DNA of 33,088 nt from Bacteroidota bacterium. GTDB taxonomy: Bacteria; Bacteroidota; Bacteroidia; Bacteroidales; B39-G9. The stretch is taken from positions 1-33,088 of the forward strand of contig JADFUR010000080.1 in the NCBI GenBank assembly GCA_015222055.1, read 5' to 3'. The translations under genes and the position numbers were made by a program. This document shows positions 7,771 through 18,100 of the stretch, one piece after another (the first letter of the stretch is position 1; the number at the start of each line of letters is the position of its first letter). The notes under the pieces were generated by a model. The model had not been told where the DNA came from. It made no database searches and worked only from the letters and a program-made list of their open reading frames with translations.

Positions 7771-8160
7771 TTAATCTAATAAAATTAATTCTTCAAAATA
7801 TTTTTTTTCAAAATCAATATTTTCATCTAAGAATTTTTTAAAATCAGAGAAATTATTCTTGAATTCGAAATAACCAGTAACTTTTTTTTCTTTCGGAGAT
7901 AAAAACATTTTTAATATATTATTTTCGTCTAGTAACACTATATAGTATTTTTCGAAAATTGTGAACATCGTCTCTTCATTATTTTCTTCGTTGACTTTTA
8001 AAATATTTATAATTTCGGAATGATGCTTAAAATTAGTATATTCAATTTTCGGAGAATATGTTAAGTTCTTTTTCATAGAATAATCTCGAAGTAATTCCTG
8101 AAATTGTTCGATAAACAGTAATTTTTTCGAATTTTTTGTTTTATTTACGCTTATTTTCAT
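7771..8160 (-). CDS. Orphan 129-residue protein, possible gene-cassette product
   Basis: I do not recognise a family. The protein is charged and soluble, begins MKISVNKTKNSKKL, has no signal peptide or membrane segment, and is rich in Lys, Glu, Phe and Asn. The C-terminal half (GYFEFKNNFSDFKKFLDENI) looks helical and acidic. The ATG at 8160 follows an AT-rich leader without a Shine-Dalgarno sequence. It stands alone: the ABC operon ends 77 bases upstream on the same strand, and no partner follows. It is bracketed by inverted copies of TGTTGGCTRTARTT (7708-7721 on plus, 8222-8209 on minus) and by the attC-like palindrome behind its stop codon. This suggests a captured cassette of unknown function. 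Confidence 0.7.
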   Translation of the reverse strand: MKISVNKTKNSKKLLFIEQFQELLRDYSMKKNLTYSPKIEYTNFKHHSEIINILKVNEENNEETMFTIFEKYYIVLLDENNILKMFLSPKEKKVTGYFEFKNNFSDFKKFLDENIDFEKKYFEELILLD

Positions 8161-8183
8161 TTTCTATTAAAGTTTATTGATAA

Positions 8184-8225
8184 ACCTGTTCAGCCCCTTG
8201 TTCTTTTTAATTATAGCCAACAGGT
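8184..8225. repeat. Inverted repeat and cassette-like boundary upstream of the orphan gene
   Basis: ACCTGTT (8184-8190) pairs with AACAGGT (8219-8225). On the minus strand the right arm continues into TGTTGGCTATAATT (8222-8209), which matches TGTTGGCTGTAGTT at 7708-7721 on the plus strand in 12 of 14 bases. This would be the entry boundary of the putative cassette whose exit is the palindrome at 7582-7715. It also lies just after the ABC transporter gene and could serve as a weak terminator for it, although no T-run follows on the minus strand. Confidence 0.42.
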
Positions 8226-8237
8226 AAATAAATTTAT

Positions 8238-11200
8238 TTATTTTGTGGATTTACGAAAACTAGTTTTGGAAAAAAATTCAGGAAATGAATTTATTATTCT
8301 TCTAAAAACTCTAAAATACAAAGTAAAGTATAATAACAAATTCATGAACCAGATAACAATTACATTAATCCAAAAAGTACTGTAATAGTTCCCAAATAAT
8401 TTTTTTCTCGGTGCATAAAAATGGGCTTTAATAAATTTACCTTCTGGGTCGTGAAAAATCGGATTAATCTTTTGATATAGATGACCTTTATATTCAACTA
8501 TTCTTTCTAACGAATTAGAATTACTCACAAAATCAGTTAAAGCTCTATTTGTATATTGCTTTTTTTTCAAAATAAAGTTCCGCTTATCTTTATTTGTTTT
8601 ATTCTGTTGAGAAATTAATTCGTCTTTAAGTTGATTTGCTTTATTATACAATTTGATATAATACCTATTAAGTAAATTAAAATAGCTATTGACACTGGCA
8701 ATTACCGATTTATTTAAAGAATCATATTGAAGCTTATTTAATTCATTGAATTTAAATTTATCATTTTCTTTTAATTCTTTTTTTATCTCATTTCTTAAAA
8801 GAACAAGGTTATTTTTTACAATTTTCTCTTTTTTTGGATTATTTAAAAATCTCTCACAATCGATAATTTTGTTTGATAAAGTACGCAGCCAATAATTCTT
8901 CTTATAATCGGCAATACTCATAATTTTATCGTAAGGATAAAATTGTTTTTCAAACTCATTATCTTTATATTGTTTAACTGCTAAAGCTTCGTAAGCCCAC
9001 CGAGCAGTTATAATCTCTCCATAAAAAGGAATTGTTCCCGTTGAAGATATTTCCGGGTTTAGTTTGTCGTATGGTACAACTATACCACTTAAAATCAATT
9101 GAGGTATTACTAAAAATGGAATTAATATATATATAGTAACTGCTGTCTTAAAACTATCTGATATGTTTAATCCAATAAGATTGGCACAGCTCCATGCACT
9201 AAAAAGCACAATCCAATATTCAAAAAACATACCTTTTATTCCCATTATACTATTACCTACTAAAACAAAAATAAGCGATTGTATAGATGACAAAACAATT
9301 AGTATAGCGACCTTCGATAATAAATAACTTGACCAACTCAGATTTAAAAACCTTTCCCTTTTCAAAATTTTCCTATCCTTTATAATTTCTTCAGCACTAA
9401 CAGTTAGCCCTACAAAAATGGCTATTATAACAGCCATAAATATATAAATAGGTAAGTTTGAATTATCATAAAGATTGTACCCTAAAGTATTAGTCACATC
9501 AATGCTGTAATATTTTACAATATAAGACAACAAAAACGCTAATAAGGGGGTCTCTAAAATATTAATTACTAGATATTGTTTATTTGTTAATTTTGAAATT
9601 ACATCGCGAGTAATAAATACTTTAAACTGTCTTAATTTATTAGGTATCTTAAAAGAATTTTCAAGGACTTCATTTTTAAATGGAATTTCTTTTTGTGCGT
9701 CCTTGTCATCTTCATTATCTAAAAAACTGTTCCATTCTTTAGGTAATATTTTTCTTGTTTGTGTTACATTTCCATATTCGTCTAATATTCTAGATTCAAT
9801 AATATTGAATATTTGATCGGGGTTAACATTACCACATACTGGGCATTCACTATCATTCCAATTAGCAAAATTTGCTTTTGTTTTAAAATAGACTACAGAA
9901 TCTACAGGATTACCTTTATATATTAAATATCCACCATCATCAATAATAAGTAGCTGATCAAACATCTTAAATAACTCTGAAGATGGTTGATGAATAACTA
10001 CAAAAACCAACTTCCCTTTTAAAGACAATTCTTTTAAAAGATCCATAATATTAACAGAATCTCTCGACGACAATCCTGATGTTGGCTCATCAAGAAACAA
10101 GACTGCGGGTTCTCTAATTAACTCGAGAGCAATATTAAGTCTCTTTCGCTGACCGCCACTAATTGTTTTATCAAGCGGAGTACCAACTACCATGTCTTTC
10201 ACTTCGTAAAGACCAAGATTTTGAAGAACTTTTAATACAGTGTGAACAATTTGAAAACGAGAATAGTTATCAAAACATAATTTAGCGTTATAGTAAAGAT
10301 TTTGAAAAACAGTAAGTTCTTCTATTAACAAATCATCTTGTGAAACAAAACCAATTAAGCCTTGAATTTTATCTTTTTCGTTATGAATATTAATTTCATT
10401 TATCAAAACCTCGCCTGAGCTGGGTTTGTTTGATCCGTTTAAAACATTCAACAATGTTGATTTTCCAGTTCCGCTAGCCCCCATAATACTAATTAGTTGA
10501 CCAGAATCTTCAGAAAAATTCATTTTTTGAAGCCCCTTTTTGCCTCCTTTAAATTCAAACTCAAGATCTTTTACTGAAAAAACAATATTCTTTTTAGCTT
10601 TATATATATTAAATGCACTAACAATGTCGCTATAATATAAAGGTTTAATTTTGTGCCCACGCAATGAAGAACCTGGAGTTATTACATATATTTTTCTTTG
10701 AACAATTAACTGTCCGTTTAGAGACAAATCATTTTCTCCACGATATCTAAGAATATACATATTTGCTTGTGATAAGCTTAAAATATGTATTTGCCCACTA
10801 AGCGATTCTAAAAAGAAATGTTTTACTTTAGGAATTGAGCATTTTTCACTATTATCAACAATAAGTATTCTCTTTGATTCAGGAATTTCGGCAAATGAAT
10901 AAAGTACGAAATCTTTTATTAATAAATATTCTTCTTCTTCAATATTGAAAACATCGGCAACCGTTGACACAAATATTAATTCTTGGGCAGTAACTTGTCC
11001 TCCAATTTTCACAAATTCATAAAGACGAAAAAGAACTATTAATCGCTGTTTTTGGGTAAGTTCTTGATTAATCACTGTACATATCTTAAGCACTTTAACA
11101 GAGCTAAGAGAAATATTTTTTTCTCTCTTACTTCTTATGCTCTTTTTTTGATATATCGCATAATAATTATCAAAAATCTTAAGATATTCTTGTACTAAAT

Positions 11201-11321
11201 CTTGGTTAAGTTGTTGTTGTAGAAAAGCCTCAACAATAGTTCGTCTATCACTGCCATCTTGCTCAGGACGAGCAATTATGGCAAATAATTGCATTAAAGC
11301 TTTTAAAATTTTCTCACTCAT
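8238..11321 (-). CDS. TerB-like domain / ABC ATPase / ABC-2 permease fusion transporter
   Basis: 1027 residues. Residues 1-150 are helical and resemble a TerB/DjlA-type domain (LMQLFAIIARPEQDGS...RRTIVEAFL). An ABCG-like ATPase follows: Walker A GASGTGKST near 281, signature ISGGQRKRLN, Walker B AVLFLDEPTSGL and the H-loop segment VVIHQPSSELFKMFDQ. A zinc-ribbon-like CPVC pair lies near residue 493. The ABC-2 permease part has hydrophobic segments near 587, 624-645, 664-690, 700-720 and 725-749. A long charged region (about 800-960, probably a loop or coiled coil) separates these from the last helix near 983-1007. This half-transporter would dimerise in the inner membrane; the substrate is unknown. 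It ends a three-gene operon, starting three bases after the preceding gene. The large insert before the last helix is distinctive of this Bacteroidota subfamily. Confidence 0.88.
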   Translation of the reverse strand: MSEKILKALMQLFAIIARPEQDGSDRRTIVEAFLQQQLNQDLVQEYLKIFDNYYAIYQKKSIRSKREKNISLSSVKVLKICTVINQELTQKQRLIVLFRLYEFVKIGGQVTAQELIFVSTVADVFNIEEEEYLLIKDFVLYSFAEIPESKRILIVDNSEKCSIPKVKHFFLESLSGQIHILSLSQANMYILRYRGENDLSLNGQLIVQRKIYVITPGSSLRGHKIKPLYYSDIVSAFNIYKAKKNIVFSVKDLEFEFKGGKKGLQKMNFSEDSGQLISIMGASGTGKSTLLNVLNGSNKPSSGEVLINEINIHNEKDKIQGLIGFVSQDDLLIEELTVFQNLYYNAKLCFDNYSRFQIVHTVLKVLQNLGLYEVKDMVVGTPLDKTISGGQRKRLNIALELIREPAVLFLDEPTSGLSSRDSVNIMDLLKELSLKGKLVFVVIHQPSSELFKMFDQLLIIDDGGYLIYKGNPVDSVVYFKTKANFANWNDSECPVCGNVNPDQIFNIIESRILDEYGNVTQTRKILPKEWNSFLDNEDDKDAQKEIPFKNEVLENSFKIPNKLRQFKVFITRDVISKLTNKQYLVINILETPLLAFLLSYIVKYYSIDVTNTLGYNLYDNSNLPIYIFMAVIIAIFVGLTVSAEEIIKDRKILKRERFLNLSWSSYLLSKVAILIVLSSIQSLIFVLVGNSIMGIKGMFFEYWIVLFSAWSCANLIGLNISDSFKTAVTIYILIPFLVIPQLILSGIVVPYDKLNPEISSTGTIPFYGEIITARWAYEALAVKQYKDNEFEKQFYPYDKIMSIADYKKNYWLRTLSNKIIDCERFLNNPKKEKIVKNNLVLLRNEIKKELKENDKFKFNELNKLQYDSLNKSVIASVNSYFNLLNRYYIKLYNKANQLKDELISQQNKTNKDKRNFILKKKQYTNRALTDFVSNSNSLERIVEYKGHLYQKINPIFHDPEGKFIKAHFYAPRKKLFGNYYSTFWINVIVIWFMNLLLYFTLYFRVFRRIINSFPEFFSKTSFRKSTK

Positions 11322-11324
11322 TTA

Positions 11325-11747
11325 TTATTGAATAAATCCAATTAGTAATACAGCGATGCCCGAAGAAATATTTTTGGAATCTATTTTTGCTTCGATAATA
11401 CAATTTATGGTTGAATTAAATTTAAGATCCCAATATGGAATATTTTCATAATCTGTATTTGAATACAACACATTTCTTTCTTCATCATAAACAGTAATTG
11501 CTAAATTACCTTTTTGCAAACCACTAAAACCAACAAGTCTATATGTGCTTCCACCATAAAATGTTGCATGAAATTCGGCTACTTCATCACCATTTAACAA
11601 AGCACTATACCGCTGGCCATCAGAAATATATGGGGGCTTTAAATATTCTGAACATAAGTTTGAAATAGAATCGATTTGTGCAGATACTGTATTGCTAAAA
11701 ACAAAACTTAGCGATACTAGCAAAAAAATATAAGATAATTTTCTCAT
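11325..11747 (-). CDS. Secreted 140-residue protein of unknown function
   Basis: It begins MRKLSYIFLLVSLSFVFS and has a type I signal peptide with likely cleavage after VSA, leaving QIDSISN. The mature part is about 115 residues of predicted beta structure (FHATFYGGSTYRLVGFSG, LAITVYDEERNVLY, CIIEAKID), like a small jelly-roll or sandwich domain. There are two cysteines (near residues 32 and 116). It sits between the lipoprotein gene (64-base gap) and the ABC fusion gene (3-base gap) and is certainly co-transcribed with the latter. Position suggests a periplasmic partner of the transporter, but no family could be named with confidence. Confidence 0.8.
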   Translation of the reverse strand: MRKLSYIFLLVSLSFVFSNTVSAQIDSISNLCSEYLKPPYISDGQRYSALLNGDEVAEFHATFYGGSTYRLVGFSGLQKGNLAITVYDEERNVLYSNTDYENIPYWDLKFNSTINCIIEAKIDSKNISSGIAVLLIGFIQ

Positions 11748-11811
11748 CTGTTAAATTTTTTTATTCATTTAATTTCTAATATTTATATACACCGACTCTT
11801 TTTTTTATATC

Positions 11812-12726
11812 TCAATTAATAAAATCAGTTCTAATTTTCATTATTTTCTCTATAATAACTTTTAATTGTTTATCAGTAACAACTAATTCAGATTTGCTAT
11901 TAATTATAGAAAGTTTATTTTTTGTATCAACTGTTGGTTCTTTGTAAATATATTTCATGTTTATACCATCAAAATCGTAAGCAAGGTCAATTAATCCATC
12001 AATAAGTTTGGCATAATCATCTGACTTATCATAATATGGAGATAATATTTTTATTAAATTTTCGAGTGGTTGCTTGTGTTCTCCAATACGATTTATAATT
12101 CGGGAATCTTTATTTTCATTATATGTTTGAGTAAGTATATATAAACCCTCAACCCAGCCACCTGTAATAATTAATACTGCAACTTGGTCTCTTTCGTTAT
12201 TTTTCAAAAACGCATCTGCCTTTCTATATGTGTTTGAGAATAAATATAACAAAGAATCTTTATTCCCCATATTTTTTTCAATACTTTTAAATATTTCAGG
12301 ATCAAAAGCATTAGATAATGCTAAATCCTGCGAAAGGGCTTTTATCACAGAAAAATACTCAACTGCATCGGGAATCTGTTCATATATATTTAAATATGTT
12401 AAATCGGCACCGTAAATTCCTAAATTCAAGGCTTTTTTAAAGTTGCTACTGTAATTAACTTGATTTTTGGTTAAGTTTAATAAGTCTTTATTATACTTTA
12501 CACCAACCTGCTTAACTAACAAAGCTAACTGATATGGAGATGGAACACTAAATAAAGTGTTATTAAACTTCACTAATTTTGACTTAGCTGTGTCAATGTC
12601 AACATCTAAAGTTTCGTATATACTTTCGTTTGACTTATCTTTTTTATTTTTACATGCCGACTGTGAAAATAATAAAAAGGCAAGTATTAATAAAAAATTT
12701 GCTGATATTTTAAGGTTTCTATACAT
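11812..12726 (-). CDS. Lipoprotein of unknown function heading the ABC operon
   Basis: 304 residues. It has a lipoprotein signal with lipobox SQSAC (cysteine near residue 24), followed by a KNKKDKSNES linker. The mature part is all-helical. Segments such as LNLGIYGADLTYLNIYEQ and IITGGWVEGLYILTQTY resemble an unnamed lipoprotein family common in Bacteroidota. A TTG two codons upstream of the ATG at 12726 is a less likely start. It is the first gene of the operon with the secreted protein and the TerB-ABC transporter. Its gene is divergent from the S9 peptidase, and the 223-base gap between them must hold both promoters. I saw no exact -7 consensus there. Function unknown. Confidence 0.8.
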   Translation of the reverse strand: MYRNLKISANFLLILAFLLFSQSACKNKKDKSNESIYETLDVDIDTAKSKLVKFNNTLFSVPSPYQLALLVKQVGVKYNKDLLNLTKNQVNYSSNFKKALNLGIYGADLTYLNIYEQIPDAVEYFSVIKALSQDLALSNAFDPEIFKSIEKNMGNKDSLLYLFSNTYRKADAFLKNNERDQVAVLIITGGWVEGLYILTQTYNENKDSRIINRIGEHKQPLENLIKILSPYYDKSDDYAKLIDGLIDLAYDFDGINMKYIYKEPTVDTKNKLSIINSKSELVVTDKQLKVIIEKIMKIRTDFIN

Positions 12727-12949
12727 TTTCAATATTTTACATGCAATTAAATAAAAAAATATGAATTATCAAAAATTTTAATTCATTGGTTTAATTAATA
12801 TTTACTTAAATTAGAATTAAAAAATTTCCAGTTTTCAATAAGAAAGCTAATCAATTTATTTTTTATTACTAAAACTTCTTGATAATATTGCACAAATTAT
12901 TTTCCTAAAATGATTTGTGATATTTTTAATAATTAAAAATTAAAAAAAA

Positions 12950-15100
12950 ATGAAAAAATTAACATTATTTTTATTTCTAATTAGCTGTTTTTCATCTATT
13001 TTAATGGCACAGCAAAAAGAATTAACAATTAAAGACGCCGTTATTGGTCAATGGCAAAATCTATATCCCGAATACATTCAACAAATAAAATGGCAGGACA
13101 AAACAGATCATTTCACTTTTGTTGAAAATCGAAACCTAATTCAGTCCAAAGTATCTTCATCGAAAACAGACACTTTAGTTTACCTTAAAGATATTAATAA
13201 TGTTTTGCATAGCAATTCAATTGATTCTATTAAGTATTTCCCTAGATACTCTTGGAAAGATAAAAACTCTTTTAAATTTTCATATAAGAATCATTTCTTG
13301 GTTTATAATGTTACTTCAAAAAAATTTGATGTTAATATAAATTATAATAAAAATGCAGAGAATATTGATATTTGTGAAAAGAACTACAAAATTGCTTACA
13401 CTATTGACAACAATTTATATATAACCGACAAAACTTCTAAAGTTATTGCTGTAACAAATGATGAAGATAAAAATTTTGTAAATGGTCATGTTGCCAGTCG
13501 TAGTGAATTTGGAATTTACAAAGGCACTTTTTGGTCACCAAAGGGTTCTTATCTTGCTTTTTATCGTAAAGATAATCATGATGTTAAAAACTTTCCTTTG
13601 GTTGATATTACTAAAAGAGAAGCCGAAGTTGAAAACACAAAATATCCTATGGCAGGAATGAAAAGTGAACATGTTAGTCTGGGTGTTTACAATATTACTA
13701 CAGGAAAAACAATATTTATTGAAGGCGAAGATAAAACTTCGGAAAAATACTTAACAAATATCAGTTGGGAACCAAACGAAAAAAATATTTACATTGCGGT
13801 TTTAAATCGCAAGCAAAATCATATGAAATTAAACAAATATGATGTTGTAACCGGTAAATTAGTAAAAACTTTATTTGAAGAAAAAAGCGATAAGTATGTT
13901 GAACCTGAGCATACTTTAAGTTTCTTAAAAACAAAACCTAACGAATTTTTATATCAAACCAGAAAAGACGGATTTAATCATATTTATATTTACAATACCG
14001 ACGGCAAATTAATAAAACAGTTAACTAAAGGGAATTTTGAGGTTACTGATATTTTAGGGTTTGATTTAAAAGAAACAAATTTGTTTTATGTTTCAACTCA
14101 AGAAAGTCCAATTGAAAGACATGTTTATAAAATAAATATTAGAACTAAAAAAGTAATAAAAGTAACTAAAGACGCCGGTACTCATCGTTGTGCATTAAAT
14201 AAAAACGGCAAATATTTAATCGACACGTATTCAAATACTGAAGTTCCTGGTGTTTATAAAATCATTTCAAGCAAAGGAAAAACTATTAAAGACTTATTAA
14301 AATCGGCTAATCCTTTAAAAAATTACACTTTAGGTGAGATGAAAATTGGTACAATAAAAGCTGCCGACGGAAAAACTGATTTATATTACCGATTAATTAA
14401 ACCTGTTAATTTTGACCCAAGTAAAAAATACCCTGCAATTATTTATGTTTATGGCGGTCCGCATGCTCAATTGATTAACAACAAATGGTTAGGCGATGCA
14501 AGAATGTGGCAATATTATATGGCTCAAAAAGGTTATGTAATGTTGACTGTCGACAATAGAGGATCTGCAAATAGAGGCTTAGAATTTGAAGATGCTATTT
14601 TCCGCAACTGTGGTGTTAACGAAATGGCTGACCAGATGAAAGGAGTTGACTTATTAAAAAGCTTGGCTTATGTTGACATGAACAAAATTGGAATTCACGG
14701 TTGGAGTTATGGTGGTTTTATTTCTACTTCATTAATAATAGATCAACCGAAAATTTTTAAAGTAGCTGTTGCCGGTGGTCCTGTTATTGATTGGAAATTT
14801 TACGAAATAATGTATGGCGAGCGATATATGGACACACCTCAAGAAAATCCTGAAGGTTACAAAAATTCTTCATTGCTTTATAAAGCAAAAGACTTAAAAG
14901 GTAAATTACTTATAATTCAAGGTGCAATTGATAAAACTGTGGTTTGGCAAAATAGTTTGAGTTTCATAAGAGAGTGTGTTAAAAACAATGTTCCTGTCGA
15001 TTACTTTGCCTATCCAAGATCTGAGCATAACGTTAGAGGCTACGACAGAATTCACTTAATGGATAAGGTATCGAATTATTTTGATGATTATTTAAAATAA
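12950..15100 (+). CDS. S9-family serine peptidase, dipeptidyl peptidase IV-like
   Basis: 716 residues with a type I signal peptide (MKKLTLFLFLISCFSSILMAQ), so exported to the periplasm or surface. An eight-bladed-propeller-like N-terminal domain (about 30-470) precedes an alpha/beta-hydrolase domain. The catalytic triad is visible: S586 in GWSYGG, D661 in GAIDKTV and H693 in SEHNVRG. The propeller has WSPKGSYLAFYRKD, and before it VASRSEFGIYKGTF, where mammalian DPP IV has its double-glutamate N-terminus anchor. The Glu pair is not present in the aligned position. This is the Bacteroidota S9 group often labelled DPP IV; release of X-Pro dipeptides is plausible but not certain. A monocistronic gene with its own hairpin terminator. 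Confidence 0.9.
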   Translation: MKKLTLFLFLISCFSSILMAQQKELTIKDAVIGQWQNLYPEYIQQIKWQDKTDHFTFVENRNLIQSKVSSSKTDTLVYLKDINNVLHSNSIDSIKYFPRYSWKDKNSFKFSYKNHFLVYNVTSKKFDVNINYNKNAENIDICEKNYKIAYTIDNNLYITDKTSKVIAVTNDEDKNFVNGHVASRSEFGIYKGTFWSPKGSYLAFYRKDNHDVKNFPLVDITKREAEVENTKYPMAGMKSEHVSLGVYNITTGKTIFIEGEDKTSEKYLTNISWEPNEKNIYIAVLNRKQNHMKLNKYDVVTGKLVKTLFEEKSDKYVEPEHTLSFLKTKPNEFLYQTRKDGFNHIYIYNTDGKLIKQLTKGNFEVTDILGFDLKETNLFYVSTQESPIERHVYKINIRTKKVIKVTKDAGTHRCALNKNGKYLIDTYSNTEVPGVYKIISSKGKTIKDLLKSANPLKNYTLGEMKIGTIKAADGKTDLYYRLIKPVNFDPSKKYPAIIYVYGGPHAQLINNKWLGDARMWQYYMAQKGYVMLTVDNRGSANRGLEFEDAIFRNCGVNEMADQMKGVDLLKSLAYVDMNKIGIHGWSYGGFISTSLIIDQPKIFKVAVAGGPVIDWKFYEIMYGERYMDTPQENPEGYKNSSLLYKAKDLKGKLLIIQGAIDKTVVWQNSLSFIRECVKNNVPVDYFAYPRSEHNVRGYDRIHLMDKVSNYFDDYLK

Positions 15101-15121
15101 AATATTAATAGATTTCTTTTT

Positions 15122-15150
15122 AAAGCTACTGGTTTAAAGCCAGTAGCTTT
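15122..15150. terminator. Bidirectional terminator between convergent genes
   Basis: AAAGCTACTGG (15122-15132) pairs perfectly with CCAGTAGCTTT (15140-15150) around a seven-base loop. T-runs follow on the plus strand and A-rich DNA lies before it, so it can end transcription from both sides. It sits directly against the stop codon of the sensor kinase (15151-15153) and 22 bases after the peptidase stop. Confidence 0.88.
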
Positions 15151-18100
15151 TTATTTTTTGGGTAATGTAAATGTGAAGCTACTGCCCTTTCCCAGCTTAC
15201 TTTCAACACATATTGCACCATTGTTTTTCTCAACAAATTCCTTGCAAAGAATTAAGCCCAAACCTGTTCCTTTTTCATCATCTGTGCCGAGGGTTGTATG
15301 ATGATAATCGATACGAAAAATTTTCACCAAATCACGTTCTTCTATTCCAATACCGTTATCAGAAATGCAAACTTTTATAGAATCTTCTAATTCAGATACT
15401 TCTATCTTTACTATTCCTTTAGAAGGGGTAAATTTCAATGCATTTGAAATAAGATTGCGAATAACAGTTCGTATCATATCTTCATCAAAAAAAGCATAGA
15501 TATTTTCGGTTAAAACATCCGACATTAAAATATTTTTATTTCTTGACGAATTCTGAAAAAGTTCAATATTATCATTTATTAGTGTGCTAATATCATTCTT
15601 CTTTGGATTAAATTTAATTTCACCTTTTTGACTTCTTGACCAGTCTAATAAATTTTCTAAAAGGTTAAATGTTTTTTCTGCTGAATTATGTAAATCAAAA
15701 ACAATATTTTTTAATTTTTCTCTTTTAAAACTATCAAAACTATGACAAATTATATTTGTTAAACTAACAAAAGTTGCAAACGGGCTTCGTAAATCGTGAG
15801 CAATAATAGAAAAAAACTTATCTTTAGTAACATTTGCTTTTTGTAGCTCATCACGATGCTTATGGATTAGCTCCTCTGCATGTTTTAATTTAGTAATATT
15901 AGAATCAATAGAAATAATTCTAGACACATCACCATCATCATCAATAATAGGGCTTAGAGTTGTTTGTGCCCAAATTTTTTCGCCTGATTTAGTAACATTT
16001 AAAGCCTGATAACTTATTGGGTCTTTTCTTCCTAGCCAATCATTAATTAGAGTTTTTATGTTTTTATGATAACTAGCAGCAACAATGTTTCCCCCTTTTT
16101 CTTTAGTAAATTGCTCAAGGGTATATCCATACATTCTCGTAAAACTTTCGTTTACCCATTCAAAATTGCCTTCTTTGTCCATTATAACAATTGCATTATT
16201 TGTTTCTCTTGCAACAATTGATAATTTTTCTAATTGCCTTGATTTATTTTCAATTTCTTCTTTTTGAAAAATAATTTCATTCTCCGCATCTTTTATTTTG
16301 GTAATATCAGAATCAATTGCAATAAAATTAACTACGTCATAATCTCCATCAAAAATAGGGGTTAAAGTAGTCTGTATCCATAATCCTTTATCGTCTTTTG
16401 CTATTGTAAACTTTTGATAAATAGCTGTTTTCTTATTTTCAATGCATGTTTTTATAACTTCTTTAATTTCAGGATTAATGCTGTGTGTTGCAATATTTTT
16501 TCCTTTTGCCTTGATAAGTTGTTCTAATGTGTATCCATACATTTTGGTAAAACCTTCATTAACCCACTCAAGATTTCCTGTTTTATCAAAAACGGCAATA
16601 GCATTGTCTGTTTCGCGTGCAACAAGCGTAAGTTTTTCAAGTTCTATATTTTTATTTCTGAGTTGTTCCGTCTGAACAAGAATCTCTTCTTTTTGGAGTT
16701 CTAATTCAACGTTCTTTAATGAAATATTTTCGTAAGCTTGTTTTAAATTTTCTGTTTGAGATAATATTTCTTCTTTTTGTAGTAATATTTCACTTGTCCT
16801 ATCTGCAACGGTATCTTCTAAATTCTTATTCTTCAAACGTAATCGTTTAGTGCGAATAAAAACAAAAAATCTAAGCACTAAAATACAAAACAAGAGATAT
16901 AAAAAATAAGCTAAATAAGTTCTATACCAAGGCGGTAATATTACAAATTCAAAAATTGCAGGTTCACTCTCAATGTCATATACGTTTTTTGCTTTAACAA
17001 AAAACGTATAATTTCCCTCATGAAGGGAATTATATTCTTTTTTGTTTTCTCTAGACCAGGTCGACCAATTTTTGTCAAAACCTTTTAAATAATAGCTATA
17101 TCTATTTGAGCTTTTGTTTTCATAAAATGTGGTTGCATACTCGAACACCAATGAATTATTTCGGAATAAAATTTTTGGAATAAATTTCTTATTTTGTTTT
17201 AAACTAATATATTTCTTATTATTTTCAGATTCTGAAAAATTTGTTCCATAAAATATCACAGAATCACTACTTTCCACTTTTCGTATTAAAGAATAATAAG
17301 GCTTATGATAATTTTTTATTTTTGTTTGAGAGTATTTGTATAATCCTTGCGTACCTCCTACCCAAATAAAATTATTTCCATCAATAAATATTGCACCTAA
17401 ACCATTTTGAGAAATTCGCTTAAATGGAATTGCATCAATTTTAAATTTATTATCTTCTTTAATAAGTACTTTGTCGCCATTAACCCACACATTTCCTTTT
17501 AAATCTTGTGCAAAACTATTAATTCTTTTATTTTTTAATGTCTTAATATTATTAAATAATTCATCCGGATAAAAGCTGTCCGTTTTAGAATTAAACCTAT
17601 AAACACCGTTATCTGTAGCAAAAATTAATCTTTTGTTAAAATTAAAAATTTTTGTTTCTCTTACAGATTTTAGTGAATTAGATGTGTCATAATATGTGAC
17701 TTCAATTTTATTATTAAGTTGCTTAATTCTATATACTCCCTGGTATATTGCAGCTGCCCATAAATTATTATTTTCATCTTCGGCAATGCTTCTTACTTCT
17801 ATATTTTTATTTAATATTTTCCCCTCATTTATCCATTTTTTTTCTTTCTTATTCCAAAATATTGTAGTTAATCCTCCTTTTAATCCTACATAAATTTTTC
17901 CGGGATATATTTTTGATTTATATAACTTAAAAACCTCAACATTTTCAACAACTTTTTTTGCTTCACCATCAATAATTTGATAAATACCATAGCTTGTTCC
18001 TGCCAATAATATTTTTTTGGAGTCAACCTTACTCTTAATAAGAGACCATGATTGTTCGTCAATTCCAGAGACTTTTTTAAATTGATTAATTAATGGGGTA

